A stretch of 20,901 bases of DNA, taken from assembly GCA_003242205.1 (NCBI GenBank), contig QGUR01000037.1:1-20901 (forward strand), read 5' to 3'. Below, in pieces: positions 1 to 7,416 of this stretch. The translations under genes were made by a program, and so were the position numbers. How positions within the stretch are numbered: the stretch's first letter is position 1; each line of letters opens with the position of its first letter. This stretch comes from Chloroflexota bacterium. Lineage in GTDB: Bacteria; Chloroflexota; Anaerolineae; Aggregatilineales; Phototrophicaceae. Under the pieces are notes generated by a model, which saw nothing but the letters and a program-made list of their open reading frames with translations, did not search any database and had not been told where the DNA came from.

Positions 1-1780
1 CCTCTTCCTGCGCGGCCTTGTCGTCGAGCGACTCGACCAACCACTCCGGCATGGCGTCCAGATCGGCTTCGGCGGGCGAATCGAGTTCGCGCAGCCAGTC
101 GGGCACATCGTCTCCGAGCGCTCCGGCTTCAACCGGCAGCGGTTCTTCGTCTTCCGCAAGTTCACGCAGCCAGTCGGGCAGGTTGATGAGTTCGCCCGCT
201 TCGAGCGTGGTTTCTTCCGGCAGATTGGCCTCGGCCAGAAGCTGCTCGCCGCTTTCCCGAACCAGCCGCTCTACTGCAGCAATCCGTTCAGGATCGCTGA
301 TGTTGCGCGTATACCACTCCGGAATCGCGTCGGGATCGTCGAGTCCCTGCTGCTCCAGATCGAAGGCTTCGACCCAGGGATCGTTAGGGTCAATCTCGAA
401 ATCGAGGCTGGCGAGGGCCTCTTCCGGCGCTTCGTAGAGGTCGCCCGCGTCGGCAAAGATGCTGTCGAAGTCCAATTCCCCTTCGGTTGGCAGGTCTTCC
501 TTCAGCCAGTCGGGAAAGTCGGTTACGGCTGGCGGTTCGGGAATGTCTTCGGTCAGCACCGGGCCGGTTTCGGACGGCGGCCATCCCCCTTCCGGTGGCG
601 GGCCGACCTGTTCCAGCAGCCAGTCGGGAAGCTCCGCCGGAACAGGTGGCTCGTTGTCTCCAAGCCGGGCTTCCTCTTCCAGACTTTTTACGTAGAGATC
701 GGCCTGTCGTTCGAGGAACGCCTGCATTTGTTCAGGCGAGACAGTACCAGCCTCAATCGCCTGTTGGATGGCCTGTTCGTCGATTTCGGCGTCAGCGTTC
801 TTGGCTTCTTCGGCCTCGTCTGTCGCAACCAGCCGCTCTTCATCGAAACCCTGCGAACCGGCCAGCGAGTCCAGCCATTCGGTCGGGTCGTCCAGTTTCA
901 GCGGTTCGGCAGGAGCAGGGCGGCGCGGTTCAATCGGCGCGTCGAACGAGAACGGTTTGTAACCCGGTTCGTCGATGACGACATTTTCCGGAACCGGGAT
1001 GTTCATCGGCGTCGAGGTCGTCAGTTCCTCGCTCTTCGCACCCTGACGCCGGGCCAGATTTTCCAGCCATGCCATCGGGTCAACGCCGCTGGCGAACGGA
1101 TCGGTAACCGTTTCTGTCTCGGTCTTATCCTGCGGTGGCTCGCTGTCGTCAGCGGTGAGCGCCGACAGGTCAATGCTGGTTTCTTCGCTGGCCAGATTTT
1201 CCAGCCATGCCATTGGGTTGGCGGCCTCTTCTGCCTTGTCCTGCGCGTGGCGTTCGATCTCGTCCGTGAGCGCGTTGAGGTCGAGGTTGAACAGCAGGTC
1301 GCTCTGATCCGCGGCCAGACTTTCCAGCCATGCCAGACCATCATCGGGCGCGCTCGGCTCCGGCTCCGGTTCAGGCGCCGGTGGCGGCGGAGGTGGTGGA
1401 GCCGGTATGCGCGGCGGTGGCGCTGATGGACGGGGCGGCGGCGCAGACTGCCAGACCGGACTGGAAGGCAGGGGCAATGGCGCCGGTGGCGGCGTCTGCG
1501 GGCGGGGGGGAGGCCCCGACTGAGAGATGCGCGGTTCAGGCGGCGGCGCTGGTCGCGGTGTTTCGCGCGCCGGTGGCTCAGGCCGTTCCTGACCATAGGG
1601 GACGTAGCCCGGCTCGTCAATCACTACCGAATCGGGGTCGATCTCGGGAATCTCAACGTCCGCCGACGTGATGAGTTCTTCGGCATTTGCCCCTTGGCGT
1701 TTGGCCAGACTTTCCATCCAGGCCATCAACTCTTCCTGGGACATTGAGTCGAAATCGGGCATGTTGTCGGCGGGTGGCAT
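1..1780 (-). CDS. Acidic, proline-rich DWL/AWL-motif protein, C-terminus cut by window edge
   Basis: An open frame starts at the ATG at 1778-1780 (protein begins MPPADNMPDFDSMSQEELMA) and runs about 593 codons to the window edge without a stop. Upstream on the minus strand are AGGA-type ribosome-binding sequences. Residues about 1-65 hold a module, AWMESLAKRQGA followed by VVIDEPGY, that recurs near residues 235-275 as AWLENLARRQGA ... VVIDEPGY. Between them lies a proline-rich linker (about 65-145). AWLES/AWLEN/EWLDS motifs continue to about 305, a likely helical segment spans about 325-370, and PDWL/PEWL motifs follow to the edge. The protein is strongly acidic and probably largely disordered; I see no signal peptide or membrane segment. 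It lies 76 bases downstream of the TPR/DWL gene on the same strand, so co-transcription is likely. I recognise a recurrent Chloroflexota protein type but no established function. The missing C-terminus could carry a folded domain. Confidence 0.85.
   Translation of the reverse strand, partial: MPPADNMPDFDSMSQEELMAWMESLAKRQGANAEELITSADVEIPEIDPDSVVIDEPGYVPYGQERPEPPARETPRPAPPPEPRISQSGPPPRPQTPPPAPLPLPSSPVWQSAPPPRPSAPPPRIPAPPPPPPPAPEPEPEPSAPDDGLAWLESLAADQSDLLFNLDLNALTDEIERHAQDKAEEAANPMAWLENLASEETSIDLSALTADDSEPPQDKTETETVTDPFASGVDPMAWLENLARRQGAKSEELTTSTPMNIPVPENVVIDEPGYKPFSFDAPIEPRRPAPAEPLKLDDPTEWLDSLAGSQGFDEERLVATDEAEEAKNADAEIDEQAIQQAIEAGTVSPEQMQAFLERQADLYVKSLEEEARLGDNEPPVPAELPDWLLEQVGPPPEGGWPPSETGPVLTEDIPEPPAVTDFPDWLKEDLPTEGELDFDSIFADAGDLYEAPEEALASLDFEIDPNDPWVEAFDLEQQGLDDPDAIPEWYTRNISDPERIAAVERLVRESGEQLLAEANLPEETTLEAGELINLPDWLRELAEDEEPLPVEAGALGDDVPDWLRELDSPAEADLDAMPEWLVESLDDKAAQEE
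1052..1213 (-). repeat. Repeated AWLENLA-coding segment
   Basis: A 24-base stretch is identical at 1052-1075 and 1190-1213 and encodes MAWLENLA. Diverged versions occur near 1308-1331 and 1704-1727. The copies are in frame in the acidic-protein gene, so they reflect duplication of a short peptide module, not a mobile repeat. Confidence 0.7.
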
Positions 1781-1811
1781 TCCTGCGTCCTCTCAGCCAA
1801 AACTGATTTCA

Positions 1812-1835
1812 GCCAGGCCGGTCTCGTGGCCTGGT
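1812..1835 (-). other. Intergenic hairpin between the two DWL-motif genes
   Basis: CCAGGCC (1813-1819) and GGCCTGG (1828-1834) form a 7-bp stem, extendable by one G-U pair, with an 8-base loop. It follows the stop of the TPR gene and precedes the next start. There is no T-run on either side, so it is not a convincing intrinsic terminator. It may be a processing or stability element in a shared transcript. Confidence 0.35.
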
Positions 1836-1856
1836 GCATAAACCGGTGTCAGACAC

Positions 1857-4800
1857 TCACTCCGCGCGGTGCGCGCGCAACCAGGCGGGCGGCTTGCTGA
1901 AGACAAATGGCGACGCCGGCTTTTCGGCGGGTTCGTCAGCGGCGTCCGCAACGGTGGGTTCCGGCGCCGGCTGCGTTTCTTCTTCAACGATTTCGTTCAG
2001 CCAGTCAAAGTCCCGGGGGGGCTGCGTTTCCTGAACAGGCTCCGCTTCGGCCTCTGGCGCGGCTTCCACCTCGGCAACTGGCTCTTCCAGTTCCTCCGGC
2101 GTTGGCTCGTAATCGAGATCGACGCCGGGAACCATAGCGTTCAGCCAGTCGGGCGCGTTCTGCGCCGGGCGGTGCTCGGTCTCAAACGCTAGCTCGTCCG
2201 GCGCGAAAGCATCCTCTGCTTCCAGTTCAAATTCAACGGGAGCGACCGGCTCTCCGAGTTCGGGCAGTTCTTCGGCTTCGGTTTCCGGCTGTTCCGGCTG
2301 GTTGCCCATCAGCCACGCGGGCTGTGCCTCCTGAACAGGCTCCGCTTCGGCCTCTGGCGCGGCTTCCACCTCAGCGGCTTCTTCCGCCGCTTCCGTTTCC
2401 GGTTGTTCAGACGTTGTTTCAGCCTCGAGTGCGTTCAGCCAGTCGGGCGTTTCGGAAACGGCGGCGCTTTCCATCGTTTCGATTTCGCTGGCCCAGACGA
2501 ATTCCTCCACCTCCTGTTCGGTGGCTGCCTCCGCCGGTTCGACCGGCGCGCTCGTACCTGTTTCCGGCTCCAGTTCCTTCAACCAGTCGGGCACGTCCGC
2601 GTTTGCCACAGGTTCGCGATCGGCGGCTTCAACATCGCTCACCCATTCAAATTCCGATTCGCCGGATTCTCCCGGTTCCGAAGCCGGCGCGGGCGTTTCG
2701 GCAGGGGAAAGCGACGCCAGCCAGCCAGCTTCTTCGACGTTTTCGTTCGTCTCGACACCGAAATCATCTGCCCAGACGAAGCCTTCGTTTTCTTCGGCCG
2801 CCGGGCTTTGCAATGCGCCGGTTTCTTGCGTTTTTGCCGCTTCGCTGCTCTCTTCTTCTTCGATCAACTCGTCGATCCAGCCAAACTCAAAATCGCTGTC
2901 TTCGCCGCCCGAGGGTTCGAGCGGCGTGGCCGGTTGCCGTGATGGCATTTCCTGTGTCGGTGGCTGTAATTCGCTCAACCAGTCGGGTATATCCCCTGGT
3001 TCTGCCGCTGCTTTGTCCGCCTCATCCAGCTCAAAGTCGGCTAACCAGGGTGGTCCGGACGTGACAGGCGGCGTTTCAGCTTCCTCGCCGGGTGGCTGGG
3101 CATGCCATTCGAACACGCTCTCGCTTGCTTCCTGCGATGCCGGCGCGGCATCACTCTGAGCTTCGATGGACGAACGCCACTCGAACTCGTCAAACTCGGC
3201 TTCGCCGCCGGGTTGTGAGGCCTGCTCGCTTTCAGCGGATGCTTCGTTTTCCTGCGCTTCGGGATTCAATTCGGACAACCAGTCGGGTATTTCTGCCGGC
3301 TCCGGCGCGTCGACCTCGCTTTCGTCGTCCTGAAAATCCCTCAGCCAGTCCGGTGTGCCGGTATCCGGTTCCGGGCGCTCGTTCTGACCGCCGAGCCAGT
3401 CGGGTGTTGGATTCTTGTCTTGTTCTGACATATCCTCTAGCCTGTCCGCCATCATGGCTTCTTGTCGGGTAGGGGCATCAACCGGCCCGCTCGTCTCGAC
3501 AAAGTCCGCGGTGCCGCGTTCAACTTCCAGTATATTCATTTCGTCTGTGTTCGCCTGGCCATCCGGATGATGGGCAGAGGGCGAGCTATCCACCGCGGCG
3601 GCTTCGGCTGCCGGGTCTTCGAGCGTTTTCAGCCAGTCAAAGGATTCCTCTTCGACCGGAGCGACCGGGCTTTCGATGGGCATTTGCGCGGCTACAACGT
3701 CGCTGCCCGGTTCGGCCTCGTCGTCGAGGCCTTCGATCAGGCTCTCATCCTGCAGCCAGACATAATCGTCATTGTCCTCATCGTCGTTCACCTCGAACGT
3801 CGGCGCGGCCTCGGGATTCGCGACGTGAAGCTGGCCTGTCTCGTAAAGCCATGCGTACGGGCTGTTGTCGTTTGCGTCGTCAGAGGCAGGTTCGCCGGCG
3901 GCCGCCGTTGCGCTCGGTGTGTCTTGCGCTTCGGCTTCCGGCTTTTCTTCGCTCCAGATGATATCCTCATAACCCTGCATCCAGCCGAGCGGATCGGCGG
4001 CAGGGTCCTGGATTGGCGTATCGTCGCCGGTATCGAACGGATCCTGAACGGGCGGTTCAGCCGGTTCGTCGCTGACTTCGATGCCCCGTTCGCGCATCCA
4101 GGCGAACGGGTCTTCATCGTCGCCGGTTTCGATTTCCTCCGATGCTGCGCTCTCATCCAGTTCGACGCCGCTTTCGTGCCGGGAAGCAGGCGGCGCTGGC
4201 TCGTCATCATCGAGGATCAGACCGCGTTCGCGCATCCAGGCATAGGGATCGTCCTCGTCCGAGGCGTTCGGTTCAGGCTCGGCAATCTGTTCCTGAAGGA
4301 GTTCAAATCCCGGTCGCTGGACAATCTCGTCAATTTCCGCGTCAGGATCGCGCAGCCAGGCCAGCGGATCGTCATCATTTTCATGATCTGTACCGCTGTC
4401 TGAGTTTTCCAGCCAGTCGGGTGCTTGCTTTTCTCCGGTATCTTCGGGTTTCGAGAAAATACTGGCGAGTGGAGACGTTTCCGTTCGCAATTCGCGCGCG
4501 GCGATGCTGGTGGTCGCTTCCGGTGGCTCAAAGCCCTCGACCGGATCGTCGAAACGCAGCTCATCTTCCGAGCGCTGCTGCCGGGCGGACTCCAGTTCGG
4601 AGGTCGGCTTGATGAGCGCCGCCAGTTCGTCAGGGTTGAGCGGCTCCGATTCGTCGTCTTCAACGTCGAGCGACAGCCTCGGTTCGTCAACGACGAATGG
4701 TTTCCTGACTACCGTCGGGCTGGTGTCTTCGAAGCCGGGGAAATCGACATCGTTCCGCGCTTCGGTGAGGTTGGCGTCCGGCCTGTCTGGTTCGCCCGCC

Positions 4801-5636
4801 GGGCTTTCGCTGCCGCTCAGCGCCTCAAGCCATTCGGGCCGGCTCGAAGTCAGCATTTCCGTGGCGTGGCGGCGGTAATCAAGTTCGGTCAGCACAAAGG
4901 CGTCGTCCGGGGCTTCCGTGCCGGTTGCAATTTCGAGCGCGAGGTATGGGTCGAGCGATTCCAGCCGGTTGACATAGTGCTGCGCGTCCGAGGGGCGGCC
5001 CTCCTGCAGCCAGAGGCGCGCGAGGATCGCGTTCGCGGATAGGCAGTCGGGCAGCGTTTCCAGCACGTCAAGCGCGATTTCCGCCGCCTCGACATGGCGA
5101 CCGGCTTCCCAGAGCATCTCCGCCATCAGGACGCGCAGATCGAGTCGGTTCGGCTGCTTCTCCAGCGCGCTTCTTAAGGTTTCGGCGGCCTGTTCGTAGC
5201 GGCCCGCACGCGCATACTGGCGGGCGACCGCGCCGGAGGTCAACTGGATACGCGTGGCGTCCGTGTTGCGATAGTGCTGGTACAGTTCGGTCAGCGTGTT
5301 GAGCAATTCCTGATTATTGGGGTCCTGCTCCAGCGCTCGTTCCAGATGCCAGATGGCGTCGTTGCCGCGGTTCTGCTCTTGCCTGATCTCGCTCAGACCG
5401 GCATGAGCGATGGCATCGTTCGGAACAGCGGCGAGCACCCGGCGCAGCACGGCATCGGCTTCGTCCCAGCGTGCGTTATACAGCAGCGCGCGGCCAAGCT
5501 GACGATAAGTGGCGACGTTCTTGGGATAGGTTTTCAGAATATGGCGGCAGTGGAGTATGGCTTCGTCGGTCGCGTTGGTTCGCAGTAGGTCGTCGAGCTT
5601 GGCCAGGTACGCCCTAAGATGAATTGTCTGTGGCAT
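1857..5636 (-). CDS. TPR protein with about 1000-residue acidic tail carrying about 27 tryptophan motifs
   Basis: The 1259-residue protein begins MPQTIHLRAYLAKLDDLLRT. Residues about 1-245 are tetratricopeptide-like helical pairs with the usual small/large pattern (ATYRQLGRALLYNARWDEAD, AIWHLERALEQDPNN, AAETLRSALEKQPN). The rest is extremely Glu/Asp-rich, probably disordered, and broken by short motifs about every 25-45 residues. By my count there are about 27, in three styles: PDWL (IPDWLSEL, VPDWLKEL), AWM/AWL (DPFAWMRERG) and FEW/FVW (EFEWVSDVEA). It ends in PPAWLRAHRAE. No signal peptide or membrane segment is seen, so it is probably cytoplasmic. TPRs bind peptides and the tail could present many docking sites, so a scaffold role is plausible but inferred. 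No Shine-Dalgarno is obvious at the ATG; the start is supported by TPR helix beginning at once and a candidate promoter upstream. It is divergent from the transporter cluster. Function unknown. Confidence 0.9.
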   Translation of the reverse strand: MPQTIHLRAYLAKLDDLLRTNATDEAILHCRHILKTYPKNVATYRQLGRALLYNARWDEADAVLRRVLAAVPNDAIAHAGLSEIRQEQNRGNDAIWHLERALEQDPNNQELLNTLTELYQHYRNTDATRIQLTSGAVARQYARAGRYEQAAETLRSALEKQPNRLDLRVLMAEMLWEAGRHVEAAEIALDVLETLPDCLSANAILARLWLQEGRPSDAQHYVNRLESLDPYLALEIATGTEAPDDAFVLTELDYRRHATEMLTSSRPEWLEALSGSESPAGEPDRPDANLTEARNDVDFPGFEDTSPTVVRKPFVVDEPRLSLDVEDDESEPLNPDELAALIKPTSELESARQQRSEDELRFDDPVEGFEPPEATTSIAARELRTETSPLASIFSKPEDTGEKQAPDWLENSDSGTDHENDDDPLAWLRDPDAEIDEIVQRPGFELLQEQIAEPEPNASDEDDPYAWMRERGLILDDDEPAPPASRHESGVELDESAASEEIETGDDEDPFAWMRERGIEVSDEPAEPPVQDPFDTGDDTPIQDPAADPLGWMQGYEDIIWSEEKPEAEAQDTPSATAAAGEPASDDANDNSPYAWLYETGQLHVANPEAAPTFEVNDDEDNDDYVWLQDESLIEGLDDEAEPGSDVVAAQMPIESPVAPVEEESFDWLKTLEDPAAEAAAVDSSPSAHHPDGQANTDEMNILEVERGTADFVETSGPVDAPTRQEAMMADRLEDMSEQDKNPTPDWLGGQNERPEPDTGTPDWLRDFQDDESEVDAPEPAEIPDWLSELNPEAQENEASAESEQASQPGGEAEFDEFEWRSSIEAQSDAAPASQEASESVFEWHAQPPGEEAETPPVTSGPPWLADFELDEADKAAAEPGDIPDWLSELQPPTQEMPSRQPATPLEPSGGEDSDFEFGWIDELIEEEESSEAAKTQETGALQSPAAEENEGFVWADDFGVETNENVEEAGWLASLSPAETPAPASEPGESGESEFEWVSDVEAADREPVANADVPDWLKELEPETGTSAPVEPAEAATEQEVEEFVWASEIETMESAAVSETPDWLNALEAETTSEQPETEAAEEAAEVEAAPEAEAEPVQEAQPAWLMGNQPEQPETEAEELPELGEPVAPVEFELEAEDAFAPDELAFETEHRPAQNAPDWLNAMVPGVDLDYEPTPEELEEPVAEVEAAPEAEAEPVQETQPPRDFDWLNEIVEEETQPAPEPTVADAADEPAEKPASPFVFSKPPAWLRAHRAE
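2029..2072. repeat. 44-bp perfect direct repeat, copy 1
   Basis: These 44 bases are identical to 2329-2372, exactly 300 bases away and in the same reading frame of the TPR/DWL gene. They encode the peptide EVEAAPEAEAEPVQE. Flanking bases differ at once on both sides. Confidence 0.9.
2329..2372. repeat. 44-bp perfect direct repeat, copy 2
   Basis: Second copy of the 2029-2072 repeat. Identity at every base, while neighbouring motif repeats in this gene vary in codons, points to a recent duplication or conversion within the tail. Confidence 0.9.
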
Positions 5637-5685
5637 AGGCTTGATTTTTTATCCCGCGTCTGGCTGTCTCGCTTACACGCGCGGT

Positions 5686-5715
5686 AATTTACCCGCCATG
5701 ATCATTAAAAGACAA
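5686..5715 (-). promoter_or_regulatory. Candidate promoter for the TPR/DWL gene
   Basis: On the minus strand TTGTCT (5715-5710) is followed after 18 bases by TAAATT (5691-5686), a fair sigma-70-type pair. It lies about 50 bases before the ATG at 5636, in the 242-base divergent spacer. No other obvious structure is seen in that spacer apart from the opposing promoter. Confidence 0.45.
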
Positions 5716-5802
5716 CTTAGAGCATACCACATATCGACAATTCATTACGTTTAAGGTCTTGAGGTGACGGCGTTTATTTCCACACCGGCCGGCATGTCGC
5801 GT

Positions 5803-5808
5803 TACAAT
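5803..5808 (+). promoter_or_regulatory. Candidate -10 box for the first substrate-binding gene
   Basis: TACAAT at 5803-5808 is close to the -10 consensus and sits about 70 bases before the start at 5879. No good -35 lies at the right distance, so the call rests on the -10 alone. Similar TACA(A/C)T boxes precede the second substrate-binding gene and the ATPase gene. Confidence 0.35.
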
Positions 5809-5878
5809 AGACATCGGGGACGTCAAACACGACTGATTCCCGGCACTGGTTTCTTTTTGCCACCGGCAGGAGAGTGTA

Positions 5879-7099
5879 ATGTCTCGTAGAATGCTATTGC
5901 TCGCCATATCCTTACTGATTGTCGGCTGTTTTTCCTTTCCGGCGCTAGCGCAGGACGAGTTGGTCATCGGCCTGATTCTCATCGGGCCGCGCAATGACCA
6001 CGGCTGGAGCCAGGCGCATTATGAAGGCGCTCTGTATGTCGAAGAGAATCTCCCCGGCACGTCGGTTCTGGTCTTCGAAAGCCTTAACACCGCTGATGCG
6101 CCTGAGACGACACTGCTCGACGTCGTGACGGAAATGGTCGATCAGGGCGCGAAGCTGATTCTGACGACATCGGATGCGTTCGAAGAAGATACGCTGGTCG
6201 TCGCACAGGCATTCCCTGATATCACATTCATCAATGTGTCCGGCGATGACGCGCTGACAGGCGAAGCGCCGGAGAACCTCGGCAACGTTATGGGGCAGAT
6301 GGAGTGGGGCAAGCTGATTGCGGGTTGCGCTGCCGGTCTGCAAACCCAAACCGGTAAGATTGGCTACCTTGGGCCGCTGATCAACCACGAAACACTCCGT
6401 CTGGCCTCGTCGTCGTATCTGGGCGCGCGCTACTGCTATGAAGAATACAAGGGCGGCGATCCGGAAGATCTGGAATTCACCGTTACGTGGATTGGCTTCT
6501 GGTTCAACATTCCGGGCGTGACGCTCGACCCGAATGAGGTGGCCAATAACTTCTTCGACAGCGGCGTGGATGTCGTGATCTCCGGGATCGACACGACCGA
6601 GGCGATCACCGTCGCCGCGCAGCGCGCCAGCCAGGGTGAAGCCGTGTGGGCGATTCCATACGACTACGTCGACGCGTGCGCGCTTGGCGAGGACGTTTGC
6701 CTCGGTACGCCCTATTTCCGCTGGGGGCCGGCCTATCTGGAGATTGCCCGGTCGGTGATGGAGGGCACGTGGGAACAATCGTGGGATTGGCTCTCGCCTG
6801 ACTGGTCCGATATCAATAATCCCGATACTTCGCATGTCGGCTATATCATGGGGAACGGCCTGACGGAAGAGAACGCCGAGCTTCTGCAGGACTTCATCGA
6901 CATGCTGGCCGAGTTTGCGACCAACCCGATGACTCCTGAGAACGAGTTTGGGATCAAGCATATAGCGCTGTGGGAAGGCCCGCTGAACTTGCAGGACGGC
7001 ACTGAACTGGCCCCTCCCGGTCAGTTTGTTGACCCGCTTGACATCTGGTATCTGCCGCAATTGCTGGAAGGCATGATCGGCCCGAGCCAGAGCGAGTAA
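5879..7099 (+). CDS. BMP/Med-family ABC transporter substrate-binding protein 1
   Basis: The protein has 406 residues. AGGAGA at 5868-5873 lies 5 bases before the ATG. It is exported: a basic start, a hydrophobic core (LLLAISLLIVG) and a likely signal peptidase I site after ALA at residue 24. IVGC at 14-17 resembles a loose lipobox, so lipoprotein anchoring is not excluded. The mature start (LVIGLILIGPRNDHGWSQAH) is the BMP/PnrA-type opening strand with the ligand-contacting D-x-G-W-S loop; TTSDAFEEDT, GKIGYLG and VVISGIDTTEA fit the rest of the fold. BMP-family binding proteins typically deliver nucleosides or related compounds to ABC importers of the type encoded at 9825-13409. The exact ligand cannot be read from sequence. 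It is a close paralogue of the next gene, and the four cysteines present (in AGC, ARYC, DAC and DVC) are shared. Confidence 0.92.
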   Translation: MSRRMLLLAISLLIVGCFSFPALAQDELVIGLILIGPRNDHGWSQAHYEGALYVEENLPGTSVLVFESLNTADAPETTLLDVVTEMVDQGAKLILTTSDAFEEDTLVVAQAFPDITFINVSGDDALTGEAPENLGNVMGQMEWGKLIAGCAAGLQTQTGKIGYLGPLINHETLRLASSSYLGARYCYEEYKGGDPEDLEFTVTWIGFWFNIPGVTLDPNEVANNFFDSGVDVVISGIDTTEAITVAAQRASQGEAVWAIPYDYVDACALGEDVCLGTPYFRWGPAYLEIARSVMEGTWEQSWDWLSPDWSDINNPDTSHVGYIMGNGLTEENAELLQDFIDMLAEFATNPMTPENEFGIKHIALWEGPLNLQDGTELAPPGQFVDPLDIWYLPQLLEGMIGPSQSE

Positions 7100-7117
7100 A
7101 CGCAGAACGTTCATCCT

Positions 7118-7147
7118 CGCCCCGCTCCCCAAATCGGGAGCGGGGCG
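7118..7147 (+). terminator. Strong GC hairpin after the first substrate-binding gene
   Basis: A perfect 12-bp GC-rich stem (7118-7129 with 7136-7147) has a 6-base loop and lies 18 bases after the stop codon. No T-run follows, so it may attenuate transcription or protect the upstream mRNA 3' end instead of acting as a classical terminator. Confidence 0.5.
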
Positions 7148-7368
7148 GCAGGCATTGCGGATTGAACAGCCACCAATACGTCTTTCCCTACCTGAACCGG
7201 CGTGTGCCGGCCATCGGCCATGTTATTCCCCGGTTTCCCTTCTCCTGTGCTGGCGGCAGGAAGCAGAATGCGGGTTGCTTTCGGCCGGCGGCTTTCCTTC
7301 TGTTCAATAAATCCAGAAAAGCGCGCGCTATTTTCGTGCGAAATTTATCGTTTCAATGACGTCCCGGC
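7148..7368. other. Non-coding spacer between the two substrate-binding genes
   Basis: This is most of a 317-base gap without a credible gene. An AT-richer patch around 7335-7356 precedes the candidate promoter at 7369-7377. I see no riboswitch fold that I recognise and no convincing small ORF with a ribosome-binding site. Confidence 0.5.
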
Positions 7369-7377
7369 TGGTACACT
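7369..7377 (+). promoter_or_regulatory. Candidate extended -10 promoter for the second substrate-binding gene
   Basis: TGG followed by TACACT forms an extended -10 element (TGn plus hexamer) about 40 bases before the start at 7417. The -35 region is weak, as is common for extended -10 promoters. It implies the second paralogue can be transcribed separately. Confidence 0.4.
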
Positions 7378-7404
7378 CTGGCGCTGTATCCGCGCACACC
7401 ATAT

Positions 7405-7410
7405 GGGGGA
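7405..7410 (+). promoter_or_regulatory. Ribosome-binding site that fixes the start at 7417
   Basis: GGGGGA ends 6 bases before the ATG at 7417. An in-frame TTG at 7411 directly abuts this sequence and would have no spacer, so the ATG is preferred. Confidence 0.6.
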
Positions 7411-7416
7411 TTGTGG

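Noticed and set aside
3462..4403. Plus-strand open frame of 313 codons, and others at 728-1426 and 2324-3064
   Set aside because: They lie opposite the acidic DWL-motif genes. Biased codons of the real genes keep the antisense frames open; they have low-complexity Arg/Ser/Pro/Phe content and no family resemblance.
5809..5878. Riboswitch in the leader of the first substrate-binding gene
   Set aside because: Only a weak bulged hairpin (CCGG ... CCGG) is seen; I find no conserved core of purine, preQ1 or other known classes.
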